Program-made: the position numbers and the translations under genes
Assembly (NCBI GenBank): GCA_017427525.1
Contig: JAFRSP010000048.1
Span: 1-36,565 of the forward strand
DNA: 36,565 bases
Direction: 5' to 3'
Origin: Clostridia bacterium
GTDB lineage: Bacteria; Bacillota; Clostridia; Oscillospirales; Feifaniaceae
In this document: one piece after another, positions 1-8,179 of the stretch
How positions within the stretch are numbered: the first letter of the stretch is position 1
Layout: each line of letters begins with the position of its first letter
The notes under the pieces: model-generated
Told to the model about the DNA's origin: nothing
Seen by the model: the letters and a program-made list of their open reading frames with translations, nothing else
The model's database searches: none

Positions 1-24
1 GCCGCGGAAGTGCTTTCCTCATCC

Positions 25-318
25 TCAGAAAGACATCCACCTTGCACAGGTTCGCTGTTTGGCTCGATCAATCACAGGCAGGCAAATAATTCGTACGATG
101 AAAATTACCGCAAGGATGGCAGCGGCAATGCCGCGTACAGCGACAACGCCCAGACCCAGCAGTAGTACGGCTACAACAAAAAGAGATACCGCGCAAACGG
201 TATCTCCGAACAGGCAGATGGGATTTGCATCAAAAGAAGAGGCAAAGGACGCGGCGCAGGCTGCGTTTGCCTGAGAGAAACGGGCACAGAAATTGTTGGA
301 AGTAGCGATGGTGCTCAT
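25..318 (-). CDS. small membrane protein, unknown function
   Basis: A 97-residue protein that I cannot assign to a family. The first ~45 residues are polar to weakly hydrophobic and rich in Ala, Ser and Asn. Residues ~46-85 hold one long or two short membrane segments (SLFVVAVLLLG and AAAILAVIFIV), followed by a short basic tail. I start at the ATG at 318 because AAAGGAG lies 10 bases upstream. An in-frame GTG at 339 overlaps that ribosome binding site and is less likely. A consensus promoter (414-442) lies ~100 bases upstream, which supports a real, independently expressed gene. No partner gene in the window explains its role. Confidence 0.6.
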   Translation of the reverse strand: MSTIATSNNFCARFSQANAACAASFASSFDANPICLFGDTVCAVSLFVVAVLLLGLGVVAVRGIAAAILAVIFIVRIICLPVIDRAKQRTCARWMSF

Positions 319-413
319 CTTCTTCAGGCTCCTTTCCACTTTTGTGTTTTCGAAACGGGCCGCGCCGCAGTTTGGTCATACCCTGGGCGGCAAAAACCGT
401 ACGAATTATTGTT

Positions 414-442
414 ATCATACCCGCTGCGGTAAGAAGTGTCAA
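414..442 (-). promoter_or_regulatory. sigma-A promoter of the small membrane protein gene
   Basis: On the minus strand TTGACA (442-437), a 17-base spacer and TATGAT (419-414) make a near-consensus promoter. The 5' UTR to the ATG at 318 is ~90 bases. Between this promoter and the next gene (443-633) I see no gene or clear terminator. Confidence 0.7.
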
Positions 443-633
443 GGGGGAACGGCCCCAAATTTCGATCGGAATTCAGAAAAGGTTTCGTCGTTTTGCACGA
501 ATTTTGCCACAATTCCGTCAAAAAAAGGCAAAAATACGTCCCTGCATCGGCCCCGCCGCCAAACCACAGAAGAGAGAAGGAAACCGGATGAGGGCCGGAC
601 GCCAACAGGACAAGCGGCCTCTGCCGGCGGGAA

Positions 634-1098
634 TCAGAACTCCTCGAGTCTGCCCGCCGCCTCTTCGGCCTGATCGACGGCCTCCTTGGCGGCCTCTTCG
701 ATGCGATGAACTGCCTCCTCAACCTGGCCGATGACCTCTTGGGCAGCTTCCTTGAGCTCGACTGCCGCCTCCTCGACCTGGTCGACGGCCTCTTCAGCCA
801 GCTGAGAAGCCTCCTCGGCCTGACGGGCGGCCTCTTCCGCCATCTGCGCGGCTTCCAGCGCCTCCTCAGACCGCATCTCCCGCATCACCGTCTGCAGGGC
901 GGTGACGATGAAGAGCGTGCCGAACACGATCACGCTGGAGGCCACAAACATCAGCAACATGCTGGTGGCGTCTATGGGACCCACATTGCCGAAATCGTCG
1001 TAGGAGCGCCCATTTTTATAAGTATACAGCATAAAGAGCGCCACGACAACGGCTCCTCCGAGCCAGCGAAGCTGGAATTTCTTTTTCTTGTCAGACAT
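634..1098 (-). CDS. two-helix membrane protein with C-terminal Ala/Glu coiled coil
   Basis: A 154-residue protein of no family I recognise. A lysine-rich N terminus (MSDKKKKF) precedes a first membrane segment at about residues 12-30 and a second at about 46-70. From residue ~75 to the end there is an uninterrupted Ala/Glu-rich helix built of repeated AEEA-type units with Val/Leu/Ile at regular steps, as in a cytoplasmic coiled coil. The ATG at 1098 is chosen because AAAGGAG sits 10 bases upstream; the reading frame extends further upstream but without such a site. The helix could form a membrane-anchored oligomer or scaffold; that is inference from composition only. It has its own promoter (1194-1222). 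Confidence 0.65.
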   Translation of the reverse strand: MSDKKKKFQLRWLGGAVVVALFMLYTYKNGRSYDDFGNVGPIDATSMLLMFVASSVIVFGTLFIVTALQTVMREMRSEEALEAAQMAEEAARQAEEASQLAEEAVDQVEEAAVELKEAAQEVIGQVEEAVHRIEEAAKEAVDQAEEAAGRLEEF

Positions 1099-1193
1099 TC
1101 TTTTTATTCTCCTTTTCAGGCGCGTCCGTGAGCCGCTCCGACTGAGATCGGAAGGCAGTCGGCCCGCCGGTTTTCTGACCACATGTTGAATGT

Positions 1194-1222
1194 ATCATAT
1201 CATATGGGGGCATGGTTGGCAA
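1194..1222 (-). promoter_or_regulatory. promoter of the coiled-coil membrane protein gene
   Basis: Minus strand TTGCCA (1222-1217), a 17-base spacer and TATGAT (1199-1194). It lies ~95 bases upstream of the ATG at 1098. Confidence 0.5.
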
Positions 1223-1304
1223 GCCGGAAGGCGGCGAGATCAGCGCCGGAATCAAAAGCGACGGGGAAACCGAAGAAAAAAAGCGAAACGAGATACACCC
1301 CGGA

Positions 1305-2366
1305 TCAGACTTCGGACTCCTCCGCCTTTGCAAGGTCCAAATAGGCCGCAAGCAGCTTCAGGGTGTTTCGCACCCCCTCGAGGTGACTGCGTTCATAGCC
1401 GTGGCTGGCATACACCCCCGGCCCGATCAGGCCGTGGCGCACGTCGGCGCCCGCCTTGAGGGTGGCCTCGGCGTCCGACCCGTAGTGGGGGTAGACGTCG
1501 ACGGCATAGTCGGCTCCGGCGCGCCTCGCCGCCGCGATCAGCGCACCGACCGTCTCATAGCTGTAGGGACCGCCCGAATCCTTGGCGCAGATCGAGACCT
1601 GCCGCTCGGTGCAGGAGAGACCCTCTCCCACGCAGCCCATGTCGACGCTGAGAACCTCGGTCACGCCCTCCGGCAGGGTGGCGGCGGCGCCGTGTCCCAC
1701 CTCTTCATAGACCGTGATGTGGGCATAGAGCGGACGCGGAGGGACAGCCCCCGTATCCTTGAGGAACTTTGCAAGGCCGAGGAGGATGCCCACCGAGAGC
1801 TTGTCGTCGAGAAAGCGGCTTTTGAGGTAGCCGGAGGCGGTCAGACGGGAGCGGGGGTCGAAGCAGACGATATCGCCCACCTCCACACCGAGCGAGCGCA
1901 CCTCCTCGGGAGTTGAGACCGCTTCGTCCAGCACCACCTCGCCGGTTTCGAAGCTGCGCTTTTCATCTCCGTAGGCGCTGTTGACGTGTACCGAGGCGTT
2001 GCAGAGCTGGAAGGTGCCCTCGATCACGCGGCCCTCTCTGGTATAGACCCGCACATTTTCGGCTTCGCCGTTTTCGGCCCGCATCCCGCCCAGCGGAGAG
2101 AGACGCAGTCGCCCCTTCTCCTTGATCTCGGCCACGATGGCGCCGAGCGTGTCGGTATGGGCCTGAAGCAGCAGGCCGTTTTCCGATCCTTCGCCGCCGA
2201 GGCGGATCAAAACGCCGCCCTTTCCGGTAGAAGAGGCCGCAAAGCCGAGGGCGGAAAAGGCCTCCTTTACCCATGCCGCCGCACGGGAGGTGAAGCCGGT
2301 GGGGCTGTCGATGGCAAGCAGAGCGAGGGCCTGCTCCACTGCGAAATCCACATAGAGCTGCTTCAT
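1305..2366 (-). CDS. M42 family metallopeptidase
   Basis: A 353-residue di-metal aminopeptidase of the M42 (glutamyl aminopeptidase/cellulase M, FrvX-YsgA-like) family, expected to trim peptides in the cytoplasm. The metal and catalytic residues line up with the family: HTD at 70-72, LDDK at 186-189, the EE pair at 221-222, Asp at 242 in VDMG, and His at 322 in SHGYER. The insertion between HTD and LDDK is the family's PDZ-like dimerisation/oligomerisation domain. Length is normal. The start ATG has AAAGGAT 8-9 bases upstream. It lies 96 bases behind ttcA in the same direction, so the two may be cotranscribed. The exact peptide preference cannot be read from the sequence. Confidence 0.9.
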   Translation of the reverse strand: MKQLYVDFAVEQALALLAIDSPTGFTSRAAAWVKEAFSALGFAASSTGKGGVLIRLGGEGSENGLLLQAHTDTLGAIVAEIKEKGRLRLSPLGGMRAENGEAENVRVYTREGRVIEGTFQLCNASVHVNSAYGDEKRSFETGEVVLDEAVSTPEEVRSLGVEVGDIVCFDPRSRLTASGYLKSRFLDDKLSVGILLGLAKFLKDTGAVPPRPLYAHITVYEEVGHGAAATLPEGVTEVLSVDMGCVGEGLSCTERQVSICAKDSGGPYSYETVGALIAAARRAGADYAVDVYPHYGSDAEATLKAGADVRHGLIGPGVYASHGYERSHLEGVRNTLKLLAAYLDLAKAEESEV

Positions 2367-2462
2367 AGCGTTTCATCCTTTCCGCGCCTGAGCGCAGGGG
2401 TTTTTCATTGAAAAAAGATACAAAAAGTCGCGTTTGCGGGAGGAAAGGAGAGGAAGGAGGAA

Positions 2463-3248
2463 TTAGACCTTGCGCCCGACCAGGGGCTCGCGCCACCCGT
2501 CGAGTCCGGCGCGCTGCAGCGCCCCCATCGCGCGCTCCCGCAGCCCGGGGTTGCCGCGCTCCAGACGCAGCAGCAGCTCCTTCACCTCCTGCCGCTTGGT
2601 CGCGCCGTCGGCGCAGCAGGGATTGTGGTAGACCGGATAGTTCTCCCGCCGCACCAGGGCGCGGATCTGGCGCTCTTCCACATAGATCATCGGGCGGATC
2701 ACCGTGAGATCGGCCCTTGAAAGATAGGTCACGGGGGAGAAGCAACCCAGCCGTCCCTCGTAAAACAGGTTGAGAAAGAGGGTCTCCACCGCGTCGTCGA
2801 AGTGATGGCCCAGCGCCAGCTTGTTGCAGCCGAGCTCCTTGGCCAGATCGTTGAGGGCGCCCCGCCGCATTTTGGCGCAGAGCGAGCAGGGGTTTTTCTC
2901 CTCCCGAACGTCGAAGACGATCTTGCCGATTTCGGTGGGCTTGAGGGTGAAGGGCACCGAAAGCGCCTCACAGAAGGCGGCAAGGCCCGAAAAGTCGGCC
3001 GCAGGATCGAAGCCGAGGTCGAGGGTCAGGGCACACAGGGTGAAGGGATGGGGATAGTAACGGCGCAGCGCGGCCAGTCCCGCCAAAAGGGTGAGCGAGT
3101 CCTTCCCCCCGGACAGGCCCACGGCAATGCTGTCGCCGGGGGAGATCATATCATAGTCCGCAATGGCGCGGCGCATCAGGCTTTGAAGCTGGCGCAGGAG
3201 AGCCACCGCCTTTCTTTTCGAGAGTGCCGCAGACTGCGGAAGGCGCAT
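2463..3248 (-). CDS. TtcA-like tRNA 2-thiocytidine biosynthesis protein
   Basis: A 261-residue PP-loop ATPase of the TtcA/TtuA group, which activates a tRNA base by adenylation and replaces oxygen with sulfur. The P-loop is SGGKDS at 46-51. CSLC at 121-124 and the cysteines at 211-212 are the expected iron-sulfur ligands, and GHHFDDAVET at 147-156 is a family signature. The start is uncertain. ATG 3248 has no convincing ribosome binding site, and a TATACT -10-like box (3270-3265) ends only ~16 bases before it, so the message would be almost leaderless. A later ATG at 3176 would still leave the whole PP-loop domain. The base modified in this organism is inferred from the family. Confidence 0.85.
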   Translation of the reverse strand: MRLPQSAALSKRKAVALLRQLQSLMRRAIADYDMISPGDSIAVGLSGGKDSLTLLAGLAALRRYYPHPFTLCALTLDLGFDPAADFSGLAAFCEALSVPFTLKPTEIGKIVFDVREEKNPCSLCAKMRRGALNDLAKELGCNKLALGHHFDDAVETLFLNLFYEGRLGCFSPVTYLSRADLTVIRPMIYVEERQIRALVRRENYPVYHNPCCADGATKRQEVKELLLRLERGNPGLRERAMGALQRAGLDGWREPLVGRKV

Positions 3249-3520
3249 GCGGCCCGACCATTTCAGTATAGCACAAAAACAGGGGAAACGCCATGCAGCG
3301 GCAAAAAAGCCGAGTCCTCTGTCGGCGGCAGGGCTTTTCTGTGGCGGAGGAGTTCGATTTGACTCTTTTGCGGCGAAAAAGCGAGAAAACCCGTGATAAA
3401 CTGCCAAATTCGACCGATTTGACCGATTTTGTCCATCCTTTGCGAGAGAGGAAACAAGAGAGAAAAACGAAGAAAAACAGAGCTTTCGTGATGTAGTTTA
3501 AAAAATCGGCAAAATTGCGC

Positions 3521-3549
3521 TTGACAGCCTCTCTCCTTTTCGGTATAAT
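3521..3549 (+). promoter_or_regulatory. consensus sigma-A promoter of rplM-rpsI
   Basis: TTGACA (3521-3526), exactly 17 bases, then TATAAT (3544-3549): a perfect consensus, as expected for ribosomal protein genes. Transcription should begin near 3556. The stretch 3271-3520 between this and ttcA holds no gene I can support. Confidence 0.85.
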
Positions 3550-3555
3550 AAGACC

Positions 3556-3799
3556 CGCCGGAGGGGGAAGGTGCGTCCGAAGCAGGGCGCGGCCGCCCGC
3601 ACGGCACGGCACGAAATCTGTCAAGTCCATAGCCAAGGCTCCGGCGGCGATCCGCACTCCAAGGGAGGCGGATGGTTCGGAGGGCGCTCTTCACGGCCCT
3701 GCAGGGGCGCGGAGAGCAAGTTTGGCGAACATAGGGTCGAACGGGGGTTTGGCCGTGGATTTGCCTTTCGTGACCATTGTGAAGGAGGAACCAGAACCC
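3556..3799 (+). promoter_or_regulatory. long 5' leader of rplM, candidate autoregulatory RNA
   Basis: About 245 bases separate the promoter from the rplM start. Several local hairpins are visible, for example ATCCGC pairing with GCGGAT around 3650-3680 and a GCCC/GGGGC hairpin around 3700. L13 leader RNAs that mediate feedback by the ribosomal protein are known in Firmicutes, and the position fits. I cannot match this sequence to that consensus by eye, so the assignment is inference. Confidence 0.35.
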
Positions 3800-4237
3800 A
3801 TGTCCACATTTATGGCCAACGCCGCAACGGTTGAGCACAAGTGGTATGTTGTCGACGCGGAGGGCAAGCCCCTCGGCCGCCTTGCGGCAGACGTTGCCGT
3901 TTTGCTCAATGGCAAGCACAAGGTGGATTACACCCCTCACGCAGACTGCGGTGATTTTGTCATCGTCGTCAACGCCGACAAGGTGGTGCTCACCGGCAAG
4001 AAGCTGACCCAGAAATACTATCGTACCCATTCCGGTTATGCCGGCGGGCTCAAGGAAGTGCAGTATAAGAATCTGATGAGCAAGCGCCCCGAGATGGCGG
4101 TGATGCTGGCCGTGAAGGGAATGCTGCCCAAGAACGGAATCGGCCGAAACAGCCTCAAGCGTCTGAAGGTTTATGCCGGCGCCGAGCATCCCCATGCCGC
4201 GCAGAAGCCCGAAGCATACGAAGGAGGAGTGAAGTAA
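3800..4237 (+). CDS. rplM: large ribosomal subunit protein uL13
   Basis: A 145-residue uL13, an early-assembling 50S protein. Hallmarks include [10 protein letters not shown] near the N terminus, [18 protein letters not shown] and the basic [11 protein letters not shown] segment, then [11 protein letters not shown] near the C terminus. Length is typical. The frame is open well upstream, but the start at 3800 is clear: GAAGGAGG lies ~10 bases upstream and the promoter at 3521-3549 falls inside the upstream extension. rpsI follows after one base, with its ribosome binding site (AAGGAGG) inside the rplM 3' end, the standard rplM-rpsI operon. Confidence 0.97.
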   Translation: MSTFMANAATVEHKWYVVDAEGKPLGRLAADVAVLLNGKHKVDYTPHADCGDFVIVVNADKVVLTGKKLTQKYYRTHSGYAGGLKEVQYKNLMSKRPEMAVMLAVKGMLPKNGIGRNSLKRLKVYAGAEHPHAAQKPEAYEGGVK

Positions 4238-4238
4238 G

Positions 4239-4637
4239 ATGTACGATACCAAGCCTTATTTCTACGGCACCGGCCGCCGCAAGAGCTCCGTTGCCCGCGT
4301 TCGCATTCTCCCCGGCACCGGCGTGATCACCATCAACGGTCGTGATATCGACGATTATTTCGGCCTCGACACGCTGAAGCTGATTGTCCGCCAGCCGCTG
4401 GAGGCCACCGAGACCACCGGCAAGTTCGACCTCATCGTTCGGGTCGGCGGAGGCGGGGTCGCCGGTCAGGCCGGCGCCATTCGCCACGGACTCTCCCGCG
4501 CGCTGCTCCAGGTCAGCCCCGAATACCGCCCCGTGCTCAAGGCCGCAGGCTTTTTGACCCGCGACCCCCGTATGAAGGAAAGAAAGAAGTACGGCCTCAA
4601 GGCCGCGCGCCGTGCGCCTCAGTTCTCCAAGAGATAA
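4239..4637 (+). CDS. rpsI: small ribosomal subunit protein uS9
   Basis: A 132-residue uS9 of the 30S head. [13 protein letters not shown] at the N terminus, the [20 protein letters not shown] segment in the middle and the C-terminal RRAPQFSKR tail, which reaches the P site in the ribosome, are all intact. It is cotranscribed with rplM and followed by an intrinsic terminator at 4713-4751. Confidence 0.97.
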   Translation: MYDTKPYFYGTGRRKSSVARVRILPGTGVITINGRDIDDYFGLDTLKLIVRQPLEATETTGKFDLIVRVGGGGVAGQAGAIRHGLSRALLQVSPEYRPVLKAAGFLTRDPRMKERKKYGLKAARRAPQFSKR

Positions 4638-4712
4638 CAAGGGCGTCTGCCGCAAAGAAATATGCCCCTCAAAGGCTCGGCATTTTAAGATCCATTTGTT
4701 TTTCATTCCAAA

Positions 4713-4751
4713 AAGAGGGGCGCGCAAAACGTGCCCCTCTTGCAGTTTTTT
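4713..4751 (+). terminator. intrinsic terminator of rplM-rpsI
   Basis: A 9-bp stem, AAGAGGGGC (4713-4721) with GCCCCTCTT (4733-4741), is followed closely by TTTTTT at 4746-4751. Confidence 0.85.
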
Positions 4752-4917
4752 CAGCGAAGGCACAGACCAAAAGCTGTGCCGCGCTCCCGATCGATCAGCG
4801 CAGAAAATGCGACTGAGTTCACAATAAGGATTTGGAATCGCCCCCTTTTCGCAGCAGACCGTTGTCAAAGGCTTGCGGAATCGGTCGAGAAAAAATCCGA
4901 AATCCCTCTCTGTTTCT

Positions 4918-5083
4918 TTGTTTTTTCCACACCGAAAGAGGGTACAATGAAAAAAAGCTCCCGCCTGCCTTTGCGGATCGCCGCACAGGCGGGCAGGCCT
5001 TCCGGAATCGGGCGCTTTGTGAAACAGAGCCGGCCTTGGGAAGGCGGATGCAGTTTTTCATTGAAACTAACGGAGGTATGGTT
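4918..5083 (+). promoter_or_regulatory. promoter and hairpin leader of the G5/3D-domain gene
   Basis: TACAAT (4943-4948) is a good -10 box. TTGTTT at 4918-4923 is the nearest -35 but at 19 bases, so the promoter is probably weak. The transcript would start near 4955 and immediately form a long hairpin: CCCGCCTG (4960-4967) with CAGGCGGG (4986-4993), and inside it TGCGG with CCGCA. No T-run follows, so it is not a terminator. I looked for the c-di-AMP riboswitch that precedes some cell-wall hydrolase genes and do not see it. From 4752 to 4917 nothing is recognised. Confidence 0.4.
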
Positions 5084-6082
5084 TTGTTAAGCCGACGAAA
5101 TTGGAGTTCCCTGGTGCACCGTGCCGCGCCCGTGCTGCTGCTCGGGATCGCGCTGGCGGTGCTTGGGAACCTGTTCATGATGACCCGCACAGTAACCCTG
5201 CGTCTTGACGACGCATACGATACCATGGCGACCATCACCACCGATCCGCTGGTGGTGGCGCAGAACAGCATGCTGATTCCGGAAGAAGACGACCTGTTTG
5301 AGGTCAGCGGCAGCGGTCGTGTGGTCGATATCCGGATGTTCCGCAAGTTCCCCGTCTCGGTCTCGGCCGACGGGGAGACCACCGAGGTTTGGACATACGG
5401 CACCAATGTGCGCGAGCTTTTTCTCCTGGCAGGGGTGGAGGTCGGTGAAAAAGATGTAGCAAACTACCCCTTTGAGCAGAAGATCGAGCGCACCACGGAG
5501 CTCTCTCTGACCCGTTGGCGCAGCGAGCGGGTGGTCACCGAAGAGGTGATCCCCTATTCGGTGCAGCGGATGGGACTTGGCTCCGGCACGGCAAACGTGC
5601 GCTACACCAAGGGAAAGAACGGCCTCAAACGGGTCGTTTTGGAAAAGGAGTACCTGGGCGACGAGCTGGTGGGAACCACCGTGGTCTCGGAAGAGATCAT
5701 TCGAAAGCCCGTCGACTCGGTTGCCGTGGTGCTGGAGGGGGGAACCCTCTCGACCTCGCGGTCTGCCACCACCCGCTATTCCTATGTGCTCGACATGCTC
5801 GCCACGGCCTACACCTATGGGGAAAACGGCCCCTGGGGAAATGTGACGGCCACCGGAAAACCGGTGCAGGTGGGCAGAGTTGCGGTGGATCCCAAGGTGA
5901 TCCCCCTGGGAAGCCGGCTCTATATCACCTATCCGAACGGGAATGTCTGCTATGGCTTTGCCGTGGCGGAGGATACCGGCGGCGCCATCAAGGGCAACCG
6001 GATCGACCTCTTCTTTGAGACGAGGGACGAGGTGTATTCCTTTGGCCGCCGCAATGTGAAGGTCTATGTGCTGGACGACTGA
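5084..6082 (+). CDS. G5 and 3D domain cell-wall protein (YabE-like)
   Basis: A 332-residue envelope protein of the YabE/resuscitation-promoting-factor-like group. A basic N terminus and membrane anchor or signal (residues ~15-36) are followed by a DUF348-like region, a G5 domain (about 150-225) and a C-terminal 3D domain (about 236-332). The three aspartates that name the 3D domain are at about 269 (AVDP), 297 (AEDTGG) and 308 (RIDLFF). The 3D fold is shared with MltA-type lytic transglycosylases, so peptidoglycan cleavage outside the membrane is likely. I start at TTG 5084 because GGAGG (5072-5076) is seven bases upstream; an in-frame ATG at 5078 would leave only one base of spacing. Confidence 0.85.
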   Translation: MLSRRNWSSLVHRAAPVLLLGIALAVLGNLFMMTRTVTLRLDDAYDTMATITTDPLVVAQNSMLIPEEDDLFEVSGSGRVVDIRMFRKFPVSVSADGETTEVWTYGTNVRELFLLAGVEVGEKDVANYPFEQKIERTTELSLTRWRSERVVTEEVIPYSVQRMGLGSGTANVRYTKGKNGLKRVVLEKEYLGDELVGTTVVSEEIIRKPVDSVAVVLEGGTLSTSRSATTRYSYVLDMLATAYTYGENGPWGNVTATGKPVQVGRVAVDPKVIPLGSRLYITYPNGNVCYGFAVAEDTGGAIKGNRIDLFFETRDEVYSFGRRNVKVYVLDD

Positions 6083-6213
6083 CCGCGGTGCGGCAGCGCT
6101 CCGGAAGAGGTCTTTAGCCGCCGCGGCCTGTGACGCATGGCAAAATGCGGCTGTTTTCAGCCGAAAAGCCAATTGAGCGGGAAAAGCCGATCAGTAAAAG
6201 TCAATGGAAAAAG

Positions 6214-6256
6214 AAAAGAGGACGCTTTGGGCAGGAAGCTCAAAGCGCCCTCTTTA
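6214..6256. terminator. bidirectional terminator between convergent genes
   Basis: A long imperfect stem (AAAGAGG-CGCTTT with AAAGCG-CCTCTTT) lies between the convergent 3D-domain and family 3 glycosidase genes. On the minus strand it is followed by a T-rich run; on the plus strand by TTTATTA. Confidence 0.7.
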
Positions 6257-6293
6257 TTATGGGCTTTCAAACATATGCCTTTGGATGCGGCCG

Positions 6294-7532
6294 TCAGGTG
6301 AGGAGCCCGAGGGCGAGCTTCCAGCGCAGCACGCGCAGCACGGCCTCGTCCAGGCGCTCTTCGGGGATCCGGCCGCTTTCCAGCGCCTCCTCCAGGGCGA
6401 CGGCCAGCTCTTGGGGCCGGTCGGTACAGAGCAGGTCGTTGCCGGCGAGCAGGGCCAGCACGGCGACTTCGCCGGGGTCACGACCTTTTGCCACGGCAGC
6501 CATGGCGAGATCGTCTGTGATGCAGACGCCGGAGAATCGGAGGGATTCCCGCAGCAGGTCGTGCACCGGCTTCGAGAGACTGGCCGGCTCGCTGGGGTCC
6601 ATGCAGGAAACGATGTTGTGCGAAACCATCACTGCGCCGGCCCCCGCCTCGATTCCGGCGGCGAAGGGCAGAAAGTCGCACTGCTCAAAGTCCTGCAGAG
6701 GACGGTTGTCGGTGGCGCTGCCCACATGGGTGTCGGCGTTGTTGCCATAACCCGGGAAATGCTTGAGCACGCAGCCCACGCCGCCCTCCATGGAGGTTTC
6801 CACCACCGCGCGGACATAGGCGCTGACGGTTTCGGCGTCGTCTCCCGCCGTGCGGTTGTAGAGAAAGGCGGATTCCTGGTCGGCCACATCGCAGACCGGC
6901 CCCAGATTGACCTGGATCCCGAGACTGTGCAGCAGGGCAGCCTTTTCGGCGGCGTCCCGCCGCACGAGCTCCAGCCCTCCCTGCCGGAGCAGCGCCCGCG
7001 GCGAGAGAAAACGCTGGGTGCGGTAGGGCGGGAACACGCTGATCCGCACCACGGTGCCGCCCTCCTCGTCCACAGAGGCCAACGGCGGCACCAAACTCCG
7101 GCGGCGGCAGCGCTCCAGAAGATCGGCCAGCTCGTCCGGAGAGCGGGAGGCGAAATCGCGGGCAAAGAGCACGAAGCCGCCCGGCTCCAACTCCTGTGAA
7201 AGGTCTTCGGCGTCCTCCTCCGGAAAGCGGACCAGCAGGAGCTGCCCGATCTTGCGGCGGGTGGAGAGAGACTCCAGCCAGAGCCGCGCGCGCTGTTCGA
7301 GGGGGTTCTGTTCCGGGGTTGGCGGCTCCGGTGCCTCAGCAAAAGCAGAAGGCCGCTCCCGGGTGAAAGCAAAGCCAGCAGCAAGAGGCAGGGGCTGTCC
7401 CCTTCCTGCACGCGGCAGGAAGAGAGCTTCGGCAGAGGAAGCGGAGCGCACAAGGAAGAGGAGTGCAGGAAAAAGAGCGGCGAAAACGAGACTCCGTCGG
7501 AGGATATGGGAAAAGGTGGGCAGATTGTTCAT
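6294..7532 (-). CDS. exported glycoside hydrolase family 3 (beta-N-acetylhexosaminidase-like)
   Basis: A 412-residue NagZ-like family 3 hydrolase. An N-terminal signal sequence or anchor (residues ~11-30, basic then hydrophobic) and a Pro/Glu-rich linker (~58-80) precede the TIM-barrel catalytic domain. SVDEEGG at 153-159, KHFPGYGNN at 257-265, DTHVGSA at 267-273 and the ITDDLAM segment holding the nucleophile at about 338-344 are the family motifs. The usual KHFPGHG has Tyr in place of the second His, a variant common in Firmicutes. It probably removes N-acetylglucosamine from muropeptides or glycans outside the cell, which fits the neighbouring peptidoglycan gene. The start at 7532 has AAGGAG seven bases upstream. 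An upstream extension to 7724 lacks such a site. Confidence 0.85.
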   Translation of the reverse strand: MNNLPTFSHILRRSLVFAALFPALLFLVRSASSAEALFLPRAGRGQPLPLAAGFAFTRERPSAFAEAPEPPTPEQNPLEQRARLWLESLSTRRKIGQLLLVRFPEEDAEDLSQELEPGGFVLFARDFASRSPDELADLLERCRRRSLVPPLASVDEEGGTVVRISVFPPYRTQRFLSPRALLRQGGLELVRRDAAEKAALLHSLGIQVNLGPVCDVADQESAFLYNRTAGDDAETVSAYVRAVVETSMEGGVGCVLKHFPGYGNNADTHVGSATDNRPLQDFEQCDFLPFAAGIEAGAGAVMVSHNIVSCMDPSEPASLSKPVHDLLRESLRFSGVCITDDLAMAAVAKGRDPGEVAVLALLAGNDLLCTDRPQELAVALEEALESGRIPEERLDEAVLRVLRWKLALGLLT

Positions 7533-7710
7533 GGCAGGGCTCCTTGCAGAAAAGGATTCACAGGGGCGGCGCGTCGCCAGGCCCCGCGGGGAAGGCCGAT
7601 CAGAACGGGTCGAAAACAGGAAAAGAACGGCAAAAGAGAGGGCTCCTGATGGAAAAGAGCGACATGTGCGCGTCCCGTTTCCTTCTCTTTTGAAAAGATT
7701 GAAAAAGGGC

Positions 7711-7739
7711 TTGATTTTTTCCATTCAATGTGCTAACAT
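7711..7739 (+). promoter_or_regulatory. promoter of tRNA-Arg
   Basis: TTGATT (7711-7716), 17 bases, TAACAT (7734-7739). The tRNA begins 27 bases after the -10 box. Confidence 0.55.
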
Positions 7740-7766
7740 AAGTTTTGCATTTGAACAACCGGATAT

Positions 7767-7843
7767 GCGCCTGTAGCTCAGCTGGATAGAGTGACTGGCT
7801 ACGAACCAGTAGGTCAGGGGTTCGAGTCCCTTCAGGCGCGCCA
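7767..7843 (+). tRNA. tRNA-Arg (anticodon ACG)
   Basis: A complete 77-base cloverleaf. The acceptor stem is GCGCCTG with CAGGCGC, the D arm is normal, and the anticodon stem ACTGG/CCAGT holds loop CTACGAA, giving anticodon ACG (adenosine to inosine at position 34 would let it read CGU, CGC and CGA). The T loop is GGTTCGAGTCC-like, and CCA is encoded. It stands alone with its own promoter and terminator. Confidence 0.96.
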
Positions 7844-7846
7844 TGA

Positions 7847-7877
7847 AAGAAGCGTTTTTCGGCGCTTCTTTTGTTTT
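7847..7877 (+). terminator. terminator of tRNA-Arg
   Basis: AAGAAGCG (7847-7854) pairs with CGCTTCTT (7863-7870) and is followed by TTGTTTT. Beyond it, 7878-8087 holds no gene I can support. Confidence 0.75.
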
Positions 7878-8087
7878 GTGCAGGGCAGGCGGCCGGCGCA
7901 GAGAGATGGGGCAAGCAAAACGGAACCACGCAGGATCCCACACCCATGGAGGGATCGTCCCGGGCGGTGAGCCGGAACAGATTGTCGGTGCGGGAGATGC
8001 GAAGCCGTCCCGAAAGCCAGAGAACATGGAAAAAGATGGGATGAGGCCTTCTTTTCCGAGGCGGGAACGGAATGGCAGACGAGCCAA

Positions 8088-8123
8088 ACAAACATGGGGG
8101 CGGTCCTTTGGGTCCGCCCCCAT
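8088..8123 (-). terminator. terminator of the alpha/beta hydrolase gene
   Basis: A perfect 10-bp stem, ATGGGGGCGG (8094-8103) with CCGCCCCCAT (8114-8123). On the minus strand it is followed by GTTTGTTTGG, a weak U tract, about 60 bases past the hydrolase stop. Confidence 0.6.
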
Positions 8124-8179
8124 CCTGTTTTCCCTATGCGCGCAGGTCTGCCCACGGCAGTTCGTCAGAAAACGGCTCC

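Noticed and set aside
3515..3799. In-frame upstream extension of rplM, and an overlapping short ORF at 3571-3834
   Set aside because: The consensus promoter at 3521-3549 would lie inside the extension, and the real ribosome binding site is just before ATG 3800.
4955..5083. c-di-AMP riboswitch ahead of the G5/3D-domain gene
   Set aside because: Cell-wall hydrolase genes often have one, but the conserved core segments are not visible; only a simple hairpin is.
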